Shown: in pieces, positions 41,041 through 49,896 of the stretch
How positions within the stretch are numbered: position 1 is the first letter of the stretch
How the letters are laid out: every line of letters begins with the position of its first letter
NCBI GenBank assembly: GCA_963716445.1
Contig: OY970313.1
Location: forward strand, 620,001 to 684,000
Direction of reading: 5' to 3'
Source: JAAYBF01 sp963716445
Lineage (GTDB): Bacteria > Actinomycetota > Thermoleophilia > Solirubrobacterales > Thermoleophilaceae
DNA length: 64,000 nucleotides
The notes under the pieces: model-generated
The model's input: the letters and a program-made list of their open reading frames with translations, nothing else
What the model was told of the DNA's origin: nothing
The model's database searches: none
Translations under genes and position numbers: made by a program

Positions 41041-43188
41041 ATGTCACCGATTCGCCAGCAGAACGTAACCGCCGCCCGGTGGAGCCTCAACGGGAGCGCT
41101 CTCGGGCCGGTCGACCTGTCGCAGCCTGCCAACAACCCGTTCGGAGTGAACGTCTTCTCGCTGTCCGTCCAGCGCCAGCGGCTGCCCAAGGACGTCTTCA
41201 AGCGCCTGCAGCGGACGCTCGAGAAGGGCGACGCGATCGATCCGTCGCTGGCCGACTCCGTCGCCGCCGCGATGAAGGACTGGGCGCTCGAGAAGGGCGC
41301 CACCCACTACACCCACATGTTCCAGCCGCTGACCGGCCTGACGGCCGAGAAGCACGACTCCTTCTTCAACCCGGCCGGCGAGGGCACGGCGCTCGCCGAG
41401 TTCTCCGGCAAGGAGCTGATCCAGGGCGAGCCCGACGCGTCGTCGTTCCCGACCGGCGGGGTGCGCGCGACCTTCGAGGCGCGCGGCTACACCGCCTGGG
41501 ATCCGACGAGCCCGGCGTTCATCCTCGAGAACCCGAACGGCGCGCTGCTCTGCATCCCGACGGCATTCGCCTCCTGGACCGGCGAGGCGCTCGACGCCAA
41601 GATCCCGCTGCTGCGCTCGATGGACGCGCTGTCGCGCTCGGCGGTCCGCGCGCTCAAGCTGCTCGGCGACGACAGCTGCGAGCGCGTGTTCACGACCGTC
41701 GGGCCCGAGCAGGAGTACTTCCTGATCGACGAGCAGTACTACTTCGAGCGTCCCGACCTGATCAACACCGACCGCACCCTCTTCGGCGCCCAGCCGCCGA
41801 AGGGCCACGAGCTCGACGACCACTACTTCGGCTCGATCCCGGAGCGCGTGCTGGCGTTCATGATGGAGTCGGAGCTCGAGCTCGCGAAGCTCGGCGTGCC
41901 GATCAAGACCCGTCACAACGAGGTCGCGCCGGGCCAGTACGAGATCGCCCCGATGTTCGAGAACTCGAACGTCGGCTCCGACCACCAGCAGCTGACGATG
42001 CAGGTGATGGCGAAGGTGGCGCGCAAGTACGGGCTCGTCTGCCTGCTGCACGAGAAGCCCTTCGCGGGCGTCAACGGCTCGGGCAAGCACAACAACTGGT
42101 CGATGGGCACCGACGCGGGCGCCAACCTGCTCGACCCGGGCGACACGCCGGCGGAGAACATCGCCTTCCTGTTCTTCTGCGCGGCGGTGATCCAGGCGGT
42201 CAACAAGCACCAGGGGCTGTTGCGCGCCTCGGTCGCGAACATCGGCCAGGACCACCGCCTCGGCGCCAACGAGGCGCCGCCGGCGATCATCTCGATCTTC
42301 CTCGGCGCCGAGCTGGAGAAGGTCTTCGAGGCGATCTCCTCGGGCCAGGGCGATCCGCACACGCCCGGCTCGTTCCTCGGCCTCGGCACGCCCGTGCTGC
42401 CGGCGCTGCCGATGGACGGCGGCGATCGCAACCGCACCTCGCCGTTTGCCTTCACCGGCAACAAGTTCGAGTTCAGGGCGCTGGGGTCGAGCATGTCGCT
42501 CGCCTTCCCGAACACCGTTCTGAACACGATCGTCGCCGAGGCGATCGACGCGCTCGCCGACTCGCTCGAGTCGAAGGTCGGCGACGGGGGCGACCTCGCC
42601 GCGGCGGTCACCGCCGTCGTCAAGGAGGCCTACGACGCCAACAAGCAGGTCTGCTTCGGCGGCGACAACTACTCGGACGAGTGGCACGCCGAGGCGGAGC
42701 AGCGCGGGCTGAAGAACCTGCGCACGACGCCCGACGCGCTGCCGGAGGTGCTCGCGGCTCCGACGGTCGCGGCGTTCGAGGCCTACGACGTGCTCTCGAA
42801 GCGAGAGCTCGAGTCGCGCTTCGAGGTCTGGACCGAGCAGTACGTCACGCGGGCGAACATCGAGGCCGAGACGACGCAGTCGATGGCCCGCACGATGATC
42901 CTGCCCGCCGCGCTGCGCCACCTCGCGCTGATCGCCGAGTCCGGCGTCGACACGCTCGAGGCCGACGTGCGCGCCCTCGTCGACGACCTCGTCACGGCGA
43001 TCGGCGAGCTCGAGTCGGCCAACGTCTACCCCGACGGCGTCGAGGGCCTCGACCTCGCCGTCTACGCCCGCGACCGCCAGCTGTCCGCGATGGCGAACGT
43101 CCGCGAGGCTGCCGACCGGCTGGAGAAGGTCATCGCCGACGACCTCTGGCCGCTGCCGAAGTACGAGGAGATGCTCTTCATCAAATAG
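41041..43188 (+). CDS. glnN: Glutamine synthetase type III (GSIII)
   Basis: 715 residues, typical of the GSIII family (about 700-730) and much longer than GSI. N-terminal features: NPFGVNVFSLSVQRQRLPKD; then THYTHMFQPLTGLTAEKHD, EFSGKELIQGEPDASSFPTG, the catalytic GPEQEYFLID, KTRHNEVAPGQYEIAP, and GVNGSGKHNNWSMGTD. It makes glutamine from glutamate and ammonia as a dodecamer. GSIII lacks the adenylylation site of GSI. Its promoter shares an element with amt-glnK, so both are probably induced under nitrogen limitation. Confidence 0.95.
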   Translation: MSPIRQQNVTAARWSLNGSALGPVDLSQPANNPFGVNVFSLSVQRQRLPKDVFKRLQRTLEKGDAIDPSLADSVAAAMKDWALEKGATHYTHMFQPLTGLTAEKHDSFFNPAGEGTALAEFSGKELIQGEPDASSFPTGGVRATFEARGYTAWDPTSPAFILENPNGALLCIPTAFASWTGEALDAKIPLLRSMDALSRSAVRALKLLGDDSCERVFTTVGPEQEYFLIDEQYYFERPDLINTDRTLFGAQPPKGHELDDHYFGSIPERVLAFMMESELELAKLGVPIKTRHNEVAPGQYEIAPMFENSNVGSDHQQLTMQVMAKVARKYGLVCLLHEKPFAGVNGSGKHNNWSMGTDAGANLLDPGDTPAENIAFLFFCAAVIQAVNKHQGLLRASVANIGQDHRLGANEAPPAIISIFLGAELEKVFEAISSGQGDPHTPGSFLGLGTPVLPALPMDGGDRNRTSPFAFTGNKFEFRALGSSMSLAFPNTVLNTIVAEAIDALADSLESKVGDGGDLAAAVTAVVKEAYDANKQVCFGGDNYSDEWHAEAEQRGLKNLRTTPDALPEVLAAPTVAAFEAYDVLSKRELESRFEVWTEQYVTRANIEAETTQSMARTMILPAALRHLALIAESGVDTLEADVRALVDDLVTAIGELESANVYPDGVEGLDLAVYARDRQLSAMANVREAADRLEKVIADDLWPLPKYEEMLFIK

Positions 43189-43313
43189 CCAGCGGCGCGA
43201 TAGGCGTCGCCCGGCGTCGTCGTCGGGAGCCTCGCGGGCTGGCGCGCCCGCCACGGTCCCCTGCTTCCTTGCCGGGCTCGCCTCTCGCGCCGCTGGAGGC
43301 GCATACTGCGGGC

Positions 43314-43481
43314 ATGCGCAACGGACTCTGCGATCGCTGTCGTCATCAGCGGATCGTGAAGAACACGAGGGGCAGCGCGTTCAGCCTCTGCGAGCGGTCG
43401 AAGACAGATCCGCGCTACCCGAGGTACCCGCGCGTGCCGGTGCTCGAGTGTCCGGGCTTCGAGGCTAGGGAAGGGGCGTGA
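43314..43481 (+). CDS. Small cysteine-rich (CxxC) protein
   Basis: 55 residues: CDRCRHQRIVKNTRGSAFSL, then CERSKTDPRYPRYPRVPVLE and CPGFE. Four cysteines are arranged as CxxC and two single Cys, suggesting a zinc ribbon-like knuckle. I remember similar short proteins across high-GC actinobacteria and myxobacteria, of unknown function. TACTGC ends 4 bases before the ATG. The last 17 bases overlap the end of the convergent lipoprotein gene. Confidence 0.65.
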   Translation: MRNGLCDRCRHQRIVKNTRGSAFSLCERSKTDPRYPRYPRVPVLECPGFEAREGA

Positions 43482-44088
43482 CGACCGTGCGGCCGTCGGC
43501 GGCGACGCGGCTGGCCGGCGCCTTCGAGGTGATCGTCCCCGAGAACTTGCCGCGCGGCTGGGCGTCGCCCGGCCCGACGGCCTTGGCCTTGCCGTCCAAG
43601 CCCGCCGCGACGGCGTAGGTGATCTCGAAGGGTCCCGGGCGCACGGCTGTCATTCGCCAGCGGAAGGTCTTCTCGGCGTCGGGCCTCAGCTTGCCGAGCG
43701 TCCAGGTGTCGACGAGCGCGGTCTGTCCGCCCTCCGGCGCCGCCAGCTTGACCTCCGGGTAGCCGCCGAGCTCGACCGGATTGCCGTCGATCACGAAGAC
43801 CGGGCGGTTCTGGTCGGCGAGGCTCGCGTTGTCGAGACGGCGGCTCAGGCCCTGGAGCGTCACCGCGATGTCGGGGATCGTCTCCGCGTCGTCGTTGCGC
43901 ACGGTGATCTCGAGCTCGGACTCCTGCGCCAGCCGCTGGCGCTCGGGGAACTTCGCCGCCAGGACCTCGACGTCGTAGGACGCCTCCTCCTCGTTGTCGT
44001 CCTGGCGCTCGGCGCCGCAGCCGACGACGACGGCGGCCAGGAGGCCGCACAGGCCGATCAGCAGCGCATGGCCTCTTCCCGTCGTCAA
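43465..44088 (-). CDS. Putative lipoprotein of unknown function
   Basis: 207 residues, TTG start. The N-terminus HALLIGLCGLLAAVVVGCGAE is a signal peptide with lipobox VVGC, so Cys near 24 would be lipidated. The mature part has an acidic linker (DDNEEE) and an Ig/DUF-type beta domain with SELEITVRNDDAETIPDIAV. The start codon is 9 bases after TATGTT on the minus strand. It is divergent from the mce operon and could be an accessory of it, which is a guess from position. Confidence 0.65.
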   Translation of the reverse strand: MTTGRGHALLIGLCGLLAAVVVGCGAERQDDNEEEASYDVEVLAAKFPERQRLAQESELEITVRNDDAETIPDIAVTLQGLSRRLDNASLADQNRPVFVIDGNPVELGGYPEVKLAAPEGGQTALVDTWTLGKLRPDAEKTFRWRMTAVRPGPFEITYAVAAGLDGKAKAVGPGDAQPRGKFSGTITSKAPASRVAADGRTVVTPLP

Positions 44089-44097
44089 AGCGAGCGC

Positions 44098-44126
44098 AAC
44101 ATACCATGGGGTCTCGGCCCCGAGAC
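44098..44126. promoter_or_regulatory. Palindrome and -10 box of lipoprotein gene, upstream of mce operon
   Basis: GTCTCGG (44111-44117), CC, CCGAGAC (44120-44126) is a perfect 7-bp-arm inverted repeat. On the minus strand TATGTT (44103 to 44098) is the likely -10 of the lipoprotein gene, so the palindrome falls between -10 and -35. It is also about 40 bases upstream of the mce -35 box. A repressor site serving one or both units is plausible. Confidence 0.45.
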
Positions 44127-44163
44127 GCAGTTGCGCCCGGCTGTCGAGGCCGGCGGTTCCCTG

Positions 44164-44193
44164 TTGGCACCGCCGGATTGCATGGCGTAGTGT
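44164..44193 (+). promoter_or_regulatory. Promoter of the mce operon
   Basis: TTGGCA (44164-44169) and TAGTGT (44188-44193) with an 18-base spacer. The transcript would have a leader of about 60 bases, with GAGGGAG before the GTG at 44258. This is the only good promoter seen before the permease-ATPase-Mce genes. Confidence 0.5.
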
Positions 44194-44257
44194 TCAGCGT
44201 CAGACAGGGGTTTCGCCGCACGACGAGCGGCGGAGCCTCGCCACCGAGGGAGCGTTA

Positions 44258-45064
44258 GTGGTCAGAGCCGCAGCCGACCGGGCATTCCTGCCCACCAAGA
44301 ACCTGCTCGAGCAGGTCGGCGACATGATGATCCTGACCGGCAAGACGCTGCTGTCGGCGATCCGTCCTCCCTACCCTTACGGCACCGAGTTCGTCCAGCA
44401 GTTCCTGTTCATGTTGCGGCTCTGCTGGCTGCCGCTGCTGATCTCGACGGTCGCCTTCGGCTACGGCGCGCCCGGGCTGCAGGCGGGCAACTTCCTCGTC
44501 ATCTTCGGCTCGATCGACCGCCTCGGCGGCTTCTTCGTGCTCGCCTCGATCCGCGAGTTCGCGCCGTTCGTGACGGCGATCATCCTCGCTGGCGTCGGCG
44601 GGACGGCGATCACCGCCGACCTCGGCGCGCGCAAGATCCGCGAGGAGCTCGACGCGCTGCAGGTGCTCGGCGTCGACCCGATCAAGAACCTCGTCGTGCC
44701 GCGCTTCCTCGCGCTGATGATCGTCACCGGCCTGTTCAACATCTTCGCGCTGATCTTCGGCATCGTCGGCGGCGTCCTCGCGACGATGACCTTCGACGCC
44801 CCGCTCGGGCCTTTCTTCGCGACGCTGCTCAGCAACGCCACGACCACGGACCTCTGGGGGTCGGTCCTCAAGACGACCCTGTTCGGGGCGATCATCGCGA
44901 TCGTCTCCTGTTACAAGGGGATGACCGCCTCGGGCGGCGCCGAGGGCGTCGGCCGAGCCGTCAACCAGGGCGTCGTGATCGAGTTCCTCGGCATCTTCGC
45001 GTTCAACTACGTCTTCACCCAGACGCTGCTCGCCACCCACCCCGAGATCTCGGTGATCAAGTGA
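44258..45064 (+). CDS. MlaE-family ABC permease, first (YrbE A type)
   Basis: 268 residues, five to six membrane helices. FVTAIILAGVGGTAITADLG followed by ARKIREELDALQVLGVDPIK is the MlaE coupling region. These permeases form the membrane core of lipid importers with MlaF-type ATPases and MlaD/Mce rings. GTG start behind GAGGGAG; the open frame to 43994 is on the lipoprotein's opposite strand. Overlaps the next permease (TGATG). Confidence 0.9.
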   Translation: MVRAAADRAFLPTKNLLEQVGDMMILTGKTLLSAIRPPYPYGTEFVQQFLFMLRLCWLPLLISTVAFGYGAPGLQAGNFLVIFGSIDRLGGFFVLASIREFAPFVTAIILAGVGGTAITADLGARKIREELDALQVLGVDPIKNLVVPRFLALMIVTGLFNIFALIFGIVGGVLATMTFDAPLGPFFATLLSNATTTDLWGSVLKTTLFGAIIAIVSCYKGMTASGGAEGVGRAVNQGVVIEFLGIFAFNYVFTQTLLATHPEISVIK

Positions 45065-45864
45065 TGGGCGGCTCCTGGCTCGACGTCCCGCGCGACTGGA
45101 TGGCCTCGCTCGGCGACATCGCCAAGTTCTGCTGGCGGGTGGTCGCCGAGGTCTTCGAGGGCCGCGCGTTCCACTTCTTCGGCGAGACGCTGCGCCAGGC
45201 GGGGATCCTGATCCTCGGCTCGGCGATCGTGATCTGGGGCCTGGCGTTCATCGTCGGCCTGACCTGCGGCATCGAGGGCGCCTACTTCAACCGCGCCGTC
45301 GGCGCGCCGTCCTACGCCGGCGTCTTCTCCGCCTGGTGCGACCTGCGCGAGGCGATGCCCTACGCGTTCGGCTACATGATGTCGGCGAAGGTCGGCACCG
45401 GCCTGGTCGCGGAGATCGGCGCGATGCGGATCTCCGACGAGATCGACGCGCTCGAGGTGATGGGGATCAGCTCGCTGACCTTCCTCTGCTCGACGCGCCT
45501 GCTCGCCGCCTGGATGGTGCTGCCGTTCATGTACATCGCGGCGGTGGGGGCGGGCTTCTTCGCCAGCTACCTGGCGGTGGTCCAGCAGATCGGCGAGGTG
45601 TCCTCGGGCGGGTTCTTCCTGATCTTCTGGATGTTCCAGAACCCACCGGACCTGCTCTACAGCACGATCAAGGGCATGGCGATGGCGACGGTGATCGTGC
45701 TCGTCGGCTGCTACTACGGCTACACGGCGAGCGGCGGACCGGTCGGCGTGGGAACGGCGACCGCCAAGTCGATGGTGCTCAACACCGTGCTCGTCCATCT
45801 CGTGGGCATGCTCGGCACACAAGTATTCTGGGGTACGAACCCGAGAGCGCCGATAGGCGGATGA
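45064..45864 (+). CDS. MlaE-family ABC permease, second (YrbE B type)
   Basis: 266 residues with the same topology: SAKVGTGLVAEIGAMRISDE then IDALEVMGISSLTFLCSTR is the matching coupling region. Mycobacterial mce operons likewise begin with two different permeases, YrbEA and YrbEB, presumed to pair. ATG 45064 (GTG 45061 directly before it is possible). A 21-base gap separates it from the ATPase gene. Confidence 0.9.
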   Translation: MGGSWLDVPRDWMASLGDIAKFCWRVVAEVFEGRAFHFFGETLRQAGILILGSAIVIWGLAFIVGLTCGIEGAYFNRAVGAPSYAGVFSAWCDLREAMPYAFGYMMSAKVGTGLVAEIGAMRISDEIDALEVMGISSLTFLCSTRLLAAWMVLPFMYIAAVGAGFFASYLAVVQQIGEVSSGGFFLIFWMFQNPPDLLYSTIKGMAMATVIVLVGCYYGYTASGGPVGVGTATAKSMVLNTVLVHLVGMLGTQVFWGTNPRAPIGG

Positions 45865-45885
45865 CGGGCCGAGGAGGAGACGCAA

Positions 45886-46854
45886 GTGTCTGACGATCAG
45901 CGCGACCAGCACATCCGGGAGCCCGCCACGGGAGCCGACCCGGCGCCCGAGACCGAGACGCTCACGGACGAGCAGACGCGCGAGCGCGCGCGGATGACGC
46001 AGGAGCCGCAGGAGCACATCCCGGCGAACATCCACGACCAGACGCGCGAGGGCGAGCACCCCTACCAGTGGCACGAGGGCGTCAACCGCGAGCACGGCTC
46101 GACCGACGCCGTCGAGTTCATCGACGTCAAGAAGTCCTTCGGCCGCAACACCGTCCTCAACGGGCTCAACTTCGGCATCCCCGAGGGGCAGATCTCGATG
46201 ATCATCGGGCCGTCGGGCACCGGCAAGTCGGTCTGCATCAAGCACATGGTCGGCCTGCTCTACCCCGACGAGGGCGACGTGCTCGTCCACGGCGAGTCGG
46301 TGCCGAGCATGAGCGACGACGACCTCTTCGAGATGCGCAAGAAGTTCGGCGTCCTGTTCCAGGACGGCGCGCTCTTCGGCTCGATGGACGTCTACGACAA
46401 CACCGCCTTTCCGCTGCGCCAGCACACCGACAAGGGCGAGGACGAGATCGAGGAGATCGTCACCCGCCGCCTGCGCGAGGTCGGCCTCTCGGGCGCCCTC
46501 GACAAGATGCCGAACGAGCTCTCGGGCGGCATGCGCAAGCGCGCCGGCTTCGCGCGCGCGCTCGTGCTCGATCCGCACATCGTCCTCTTCGACGAGCCCG
46601 ACTCCGGCCTCGATCCGGTCCGCACCGCGCTGCTCTGCGAGCTGATCCAGGAGGTGCACGCCGAGAACGGCGGCGCCTACGTCGTCATCACCCACGACAT
46701 CATGAGCGCGCGCCGAGTGGCCGACTACCTCGCGGTCCTCTGGAAGGGCCGTATCGTCGAGTCGGGCCCCGCCAGCGAGCTCTTCAACTCGCCCAACCAG
46801 TTCGTGCGGCAATTCCTCTCGGGCGAGGCACGGGGTCCTTTGGGAATGGAGTAG
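45886..46854 (+). CDS. MlaF/MceG-type ABC ATPase with N-terminal extension
   Basis: 322 residues. Walker A GPSGTGKS, signature LSGGM, and Walker B IVLFDEPDSGLDP are intact; FGVLFQDGALFGSMDVYDN is typical of the MlaF branch. Residues 1 to about 77 are an acidic, hydrophilic extension (ETETLTDEQTRERARMTQEP) not present in MlaF or mycobacterial MceG as I know them. In mycobacteria mceG is unlinked, whereas here it sits inside the operon. GTG start with GAGGAGGAG. Confidence 0.9.
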   Translation: MSDDQRDQHIREPATGADPAPETETLTDEQTRERARMTQEPQEHIPANIHDQTREGEHPYQWHEGVNREHGSTDAVEFIDVKKSFGRNTVLNGLNFGIPEGQISMIIGPSGTGKSVCIKHMVGLLYPDEGDVLVHGESVPSMSDDDLFEMRKKFGVLFQDGALFGSMDVYDNTAFPLRQHTDKGEDEIEEIVTRRLREVGLSGALDKMPNELSGGMRKRAGFARALVLDPHIVLFDEPDSGLDPVRTALLCELIQEVHAENGGAYVVITHDIMSARRVADYLAVLWKGRIVESGPASELFNSPNQFVRQFLSGEARGPLGME

Positions 46855-46888
46855 TTCGGCGGCGCGCTCCTCGCGTCGCTGGAGCGTT

Positions 46889-46922
46889 GGGTTAGGGGTG
46901 AGTTAAGGGGAGTGGGGCGGGG
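46889..46922 (+). other. G-run cluster, possible G-quadruplex, inside mce operon
   Basis: Five runs of three to four G on the plus strand (GGGTTAGGGG, then AAGGGGAGTGGGGCGGGG) lie in the 151-base gap between the ATPase and the first Mce gene. Loops are 3, 8, 3 and 1 bases. Such a structure in RNA could change expression of the downstream Mce genes relative to the permeases. No other element is clear in this gap. Confidence 0.35.
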
Positions 46923-47005
46923 TGGTTGGCCGCTTGCGAACCGGCGCGTGGGGGTAAGCGGCTGGTCATACTGCCCAGTGCGGGCGGTGCCGATCTTCGG
47001 GACCG

Positions 47006-48382
47006 TTGTTGACCGAGGGAGCCAAGCAGAACGCTCAGCCCGATACCGCGAGTCGCGGGGGTGGGGTGGCGCGCTTCCTGGCGCTGGCAGCGGTGATCGC
47101 CGTGGCTGTCCTGGTGGCTCTGCTGTTGCTCGGGGGGAGCGAGAGCTACCGCGTCAGCGTCGTCTTCGAGAACGCCGGCCAGCTCGTCGAGGGCAACGAG
47201 GTGCGCGTCGGCGGACGCCCGGTGGGAACGGTCGAGAGCATCGGCCTCGACGACCGCTCGCGGGCGATCGTCGAGATCGAGGTCGACGACGAGCTCGCGC
47301 CGCTGCACGAGGGCACGACGGCGACGATCCGCGTTCCGTCGCTGTCCGGCATCGCGAACCGCTTCGTCGCGCTGCAGCCGGGCCCGAACAGCTCCGGGGA
47401 GATCGCCGACGGCGGTCGCATCGGCGCCGACGAGACGAGCGCGCCGGTCGATCTCGACCAGCTCTTCAACACCTTCGACCCGAAGACGCGCCGCGGGCTC
47501 CAGCAGCTGATCCGGGGACAGGCGACCTACTACGGCGGCCGCTCCCGCGAGGCCCGTGAGGCGCTCGCGTACCTCAGCCCGGCGCTGAGCGCGACCTCGC
47601 GCCTGACGCGCGAGCTGGTCTACGACGACGAGGTCTTCGAGCGCTTCGTCGTCGACGCCGCGCGCGTCATGCGCACGATCGCGGAGCGCCGCGACGACCT
47701 CTCGAGCCTGGTCGGCAACGCCAACGTCACGGCCGCCGCGATCGGCGACGAGAACCGGTCGCTCGCGCGCACGCTCGACCTGCTGCCGGGCTCGCTGCGC
47801 AAGGCCAACACGACGTTCGTCAACCTGCGCTCGACGCTCGGCGACCTCGACCCGCTCGTCGCCGCGAGCAAGCCGGCGACACGCGAGCTCGCGCCGTTCC
47901 TGAGCCGGCTGCGCCCGCTCGTCGCCGACGCCCAGCCCACCGTTCGCGACCTGCGCGTCCTGATCCGGGCGCCCGGCCAGGACAACGACCTGATCGACCT
48001 CGCGCGCAAGCTGCCCCGGCTGGCGCAGCTGACCGACACGGTCTTCCCGCGCGCGATCCGGACGATGGACCGCTCGACCGACTTCGTCGACACGGCGCGC
48101 CAGTACACGCCGGACCTCGCCGGCTGGTTCACGAAGTTCGGCCAGGCGGCGGCCGCCTACGACGCCAACGGCCACTACGCGCGGATCCAGCCGATGTTCA
48201 GCCCGTTCAGCGTCAACGACGTCACCGGGCTGCTCACCCCCATCGCGCCGGCGAACCGCATCGACGGCTTCGAGCAGCGTCAGTTCAGGCGCTGCCCGGG
48301 CGGCGCGATGCAGCCCCCACCGGACGGCTCGGCGCCGGTCCCCGTGCCCGGCTGCGATCCCTCGACCAGTCCGGGCGGCTGA
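47006..48382 (+). CDS. MlaD/Mce-family protein, first of six
   Basis: 458 residues. One N-terminal membrane helix (about 22-41) is followed by the MlaD domain (about 47-130, YRVSVVFENAGQLVEGNEVR...GGRPVGTV) and a long helical region that in Mce proteins forms the needle-like tunnel. TTG start (47006 or 47009) with no good ribosome binding site and a G-rich upstream gap. The tail after about 420 is Pro-rich with Cys pairs (RRCPGG, VPGCDP). Part of a lipid-binding heteromeric ring. Confidence 0.85.
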   Translation: MLTEGAKQNAQPDTASRGGGVARFLALAAVIAVAVLVALLLLGGSESYRVSVVFENAGQLVEGNEVRVGGRPVGTVESIGLDDRSRAIVEIEVDDELAPLHEGTTATIRVPSLSGIANRFVALQPGPNSSGEIADGGRIGADETSAPVDLDQLFNTFDPKTRRGLQQLIRGQATYYGGRSREAREALAYLSPALSATSRLTRELVYDDEVFERFVVDAARVMRTIAERRDDLSSLVGNANVTAAAIGDENRSLARTLDLLPGSLRKANTTFVNLRSTLGDLDPLVAASKPATRELAPFLSRLRPLVADAQPTVRDLRVLIRAPGQDNDLIDLARKLPRLAQLTDTVFPRAIRTMDRSTDFVDTARQYTPDLAGWFTKFGQAAAAYDANGHYARIQPMFSPFSVNDVTGLLTPIAPANRIDGFEQRQFRRCPGGAMQPPPDGSAPVPVPGCDPSTSPGG

Positions 48383-49896
48383 TGCGCGGGCTCGCCGCGG
48401 CACTCGCGCTCGCCGCCGCCGTGTTGAGCGTGCTCGTCCTCGTCGCCGCGGGCGCGGACGGCGACGACGACTACCGCGTGCGCGCGATCTTCGACAACGT
48501 CGCCGCGGCCGTTGACGGCGAGGACGTCAAGGTGGCCGGCGCCACGGTCGGGCGGATCGAGTCGATGGACGTCACGCCCCAGAAGAAGGCGGCCGTCGTC
48601 CTGAAGATCGAGGACCGCGGCTTCGCGCCCTTCCGCCGTGACGCCCGGTGCACGATCCGGCCGCAGTCGCTGATCGGCGAGAAGTTCGTCGAGTGCGAGC
48701 CGGGCACGTCGAGCTCGCCGCCGCTCGAGCAGATCGACGACGGCGAGGGGGAGGGCCAGCACCTGCTGCCGCTCGAGCGGACCAGCTCGCCGGTCGACCT
48801 CGACCTGGTCAACGACATCATGCGCCTGCCCTATCGCGAGCGCTTCTCGATTCTGCTCAGCGAGCTCGGCACCGCCGTCGCGGGGCGCGGCGAGGAGCTC
48901 AACGAGCTGATCCGGCGCGCGAACCCGGCATTGCGCGAGACCGACCGCGTGCTGGCGATCCTCGCGCGCCAGAACCGCGTCCTGTCGCAGCTCGCGCGCA
49001 ACTCCGACGCGGCTCTGGGGCCGCTCGCGCGCGAGAAGGAGCGCGTATCGGGCTTCATCGAGGGCGCGAACGCGACCGGCCAGGCGACGGCCGAGCGGCG
49101 GACCGACATCGAGGCTGGCATCCGCCGGCTGCCGGGCTTCCTGCGCGAGTTGAGGCCGCTGATGGCCGACCTCGAGGGCTTCGCCGGCCAGGCGACCCCG
49201 GTCGCCCGCGACCTGCGGGCCGCGGGGCCCGACGTGTCGCGGCTGATCGCCCAGATCGGCCCGTTCTCGAGCGCGGCCACTCCGTCGCTCGTGAGCCTGG
49301 GGAAGGCCACCGTGACCGGCCGGCCGGCGCTGCTGCGCACCCGGCCGCTGATCCGCGACCTCGGCCGCTTCGCGCGCGAGGCGAGGCCGCTGTCGACCGA
49401 CCTCGACCGGTTCACCGCGTCGTTCGACAGAACCGGCGGGATCGAGCGGCTGGCCGACTACCTGTTCTTCCAGACGCTGGCGGTCAACGGCTTCGACGGG
49501 ATCGGCCACTACCTGCGAGCGGGCCTGATCGTCAACCTCTGCTCCCAGTACACGGTCCAGCCGGCGGCCGGCTGCAACTCGAACTTCAGGACCACGCGGG
49601 CGATCGGCTCTGGCGCCGGCCGGAACCTCGCGCCGGCGCTCGCGGACATCTCGAAGCTGCGCGAGGCACGCGAGCGCGGGCGCGCCCCCGGCGCCGCCGC
49701 TCCGGCGAGCGATCCGCTCGCGGGCAGCGTGCCGCCGGGCGGCGATCCGCGCGCGAAGCAGCTCTCCGAGGAGCTGGCCGACGAGCGCCGCGAGAGCATC
49801 GAGCGGATCCGCGAGCAGGCGAGCCGGCCGTCGCCCGGGCTCGACGGAGCCGCCGACCCGCTGCTCGACTTCCTGCTCGGCGGGGGCACGCCATGA
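48382..49896 (+). CDS. MlaD/Mce-family protein, second of six
   Basis: 504 residues. Membrane helix at about 5-24, MlaD domain at about 31-115 (YRVRAIFDNVAAAVDGEDVK, VAGATVGRIE), then long helices. Near the end is a Cys pair (LCSQYTVQPAAGCNSNF) and an Ala/Pro tail. It overlaps the previous stop by one base and the next gene by ATGA. Mce subunits alternate in mycobacterial heterohexamers; six different subunits here fit that model. Confidence 0.88.
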   Translation: MRGLAAALALAAAVLSVLVLVAAGADGDDDYRVRAIFDNVAAAVDGEDVKVAGATVGRIESMDVTPQKKAAVVLKIEDRGFAPFRRDARCTIRPQSLIGEKFVECEPGTSSSPPLEQIDDGEGEGQHLLPLERTSSPVDLDLVNDIMRLPYRERFSILLSELGTAVAGRGEELNELIRRANPALRETDRVLAILARQNRVLSQLARNSDAALGPLAREKERVSGFIEGANATGQATAERRTDIEAGIRRLPGFLRELRPLMADLEGFAGQATPVARDLRAAGPDVSRLIAQIGPFSSAATPSLVSLGKATVTGRPALLRTRPLIRDLGRFAREARPLSTDLDRFTASFDRTGGIERLADYLFFQTLAVNGFDGIGHYLRAGLIVNLCSQYTVQPAAGCNSNFRTTRAIGSGAGRNLAPALADISKLREARERGRAPGAAAPASDPLAGSVPPGGDPRAKQLSEELADERRESIERIREQASRPSPGLDGAADPLLDFLLGGGTP

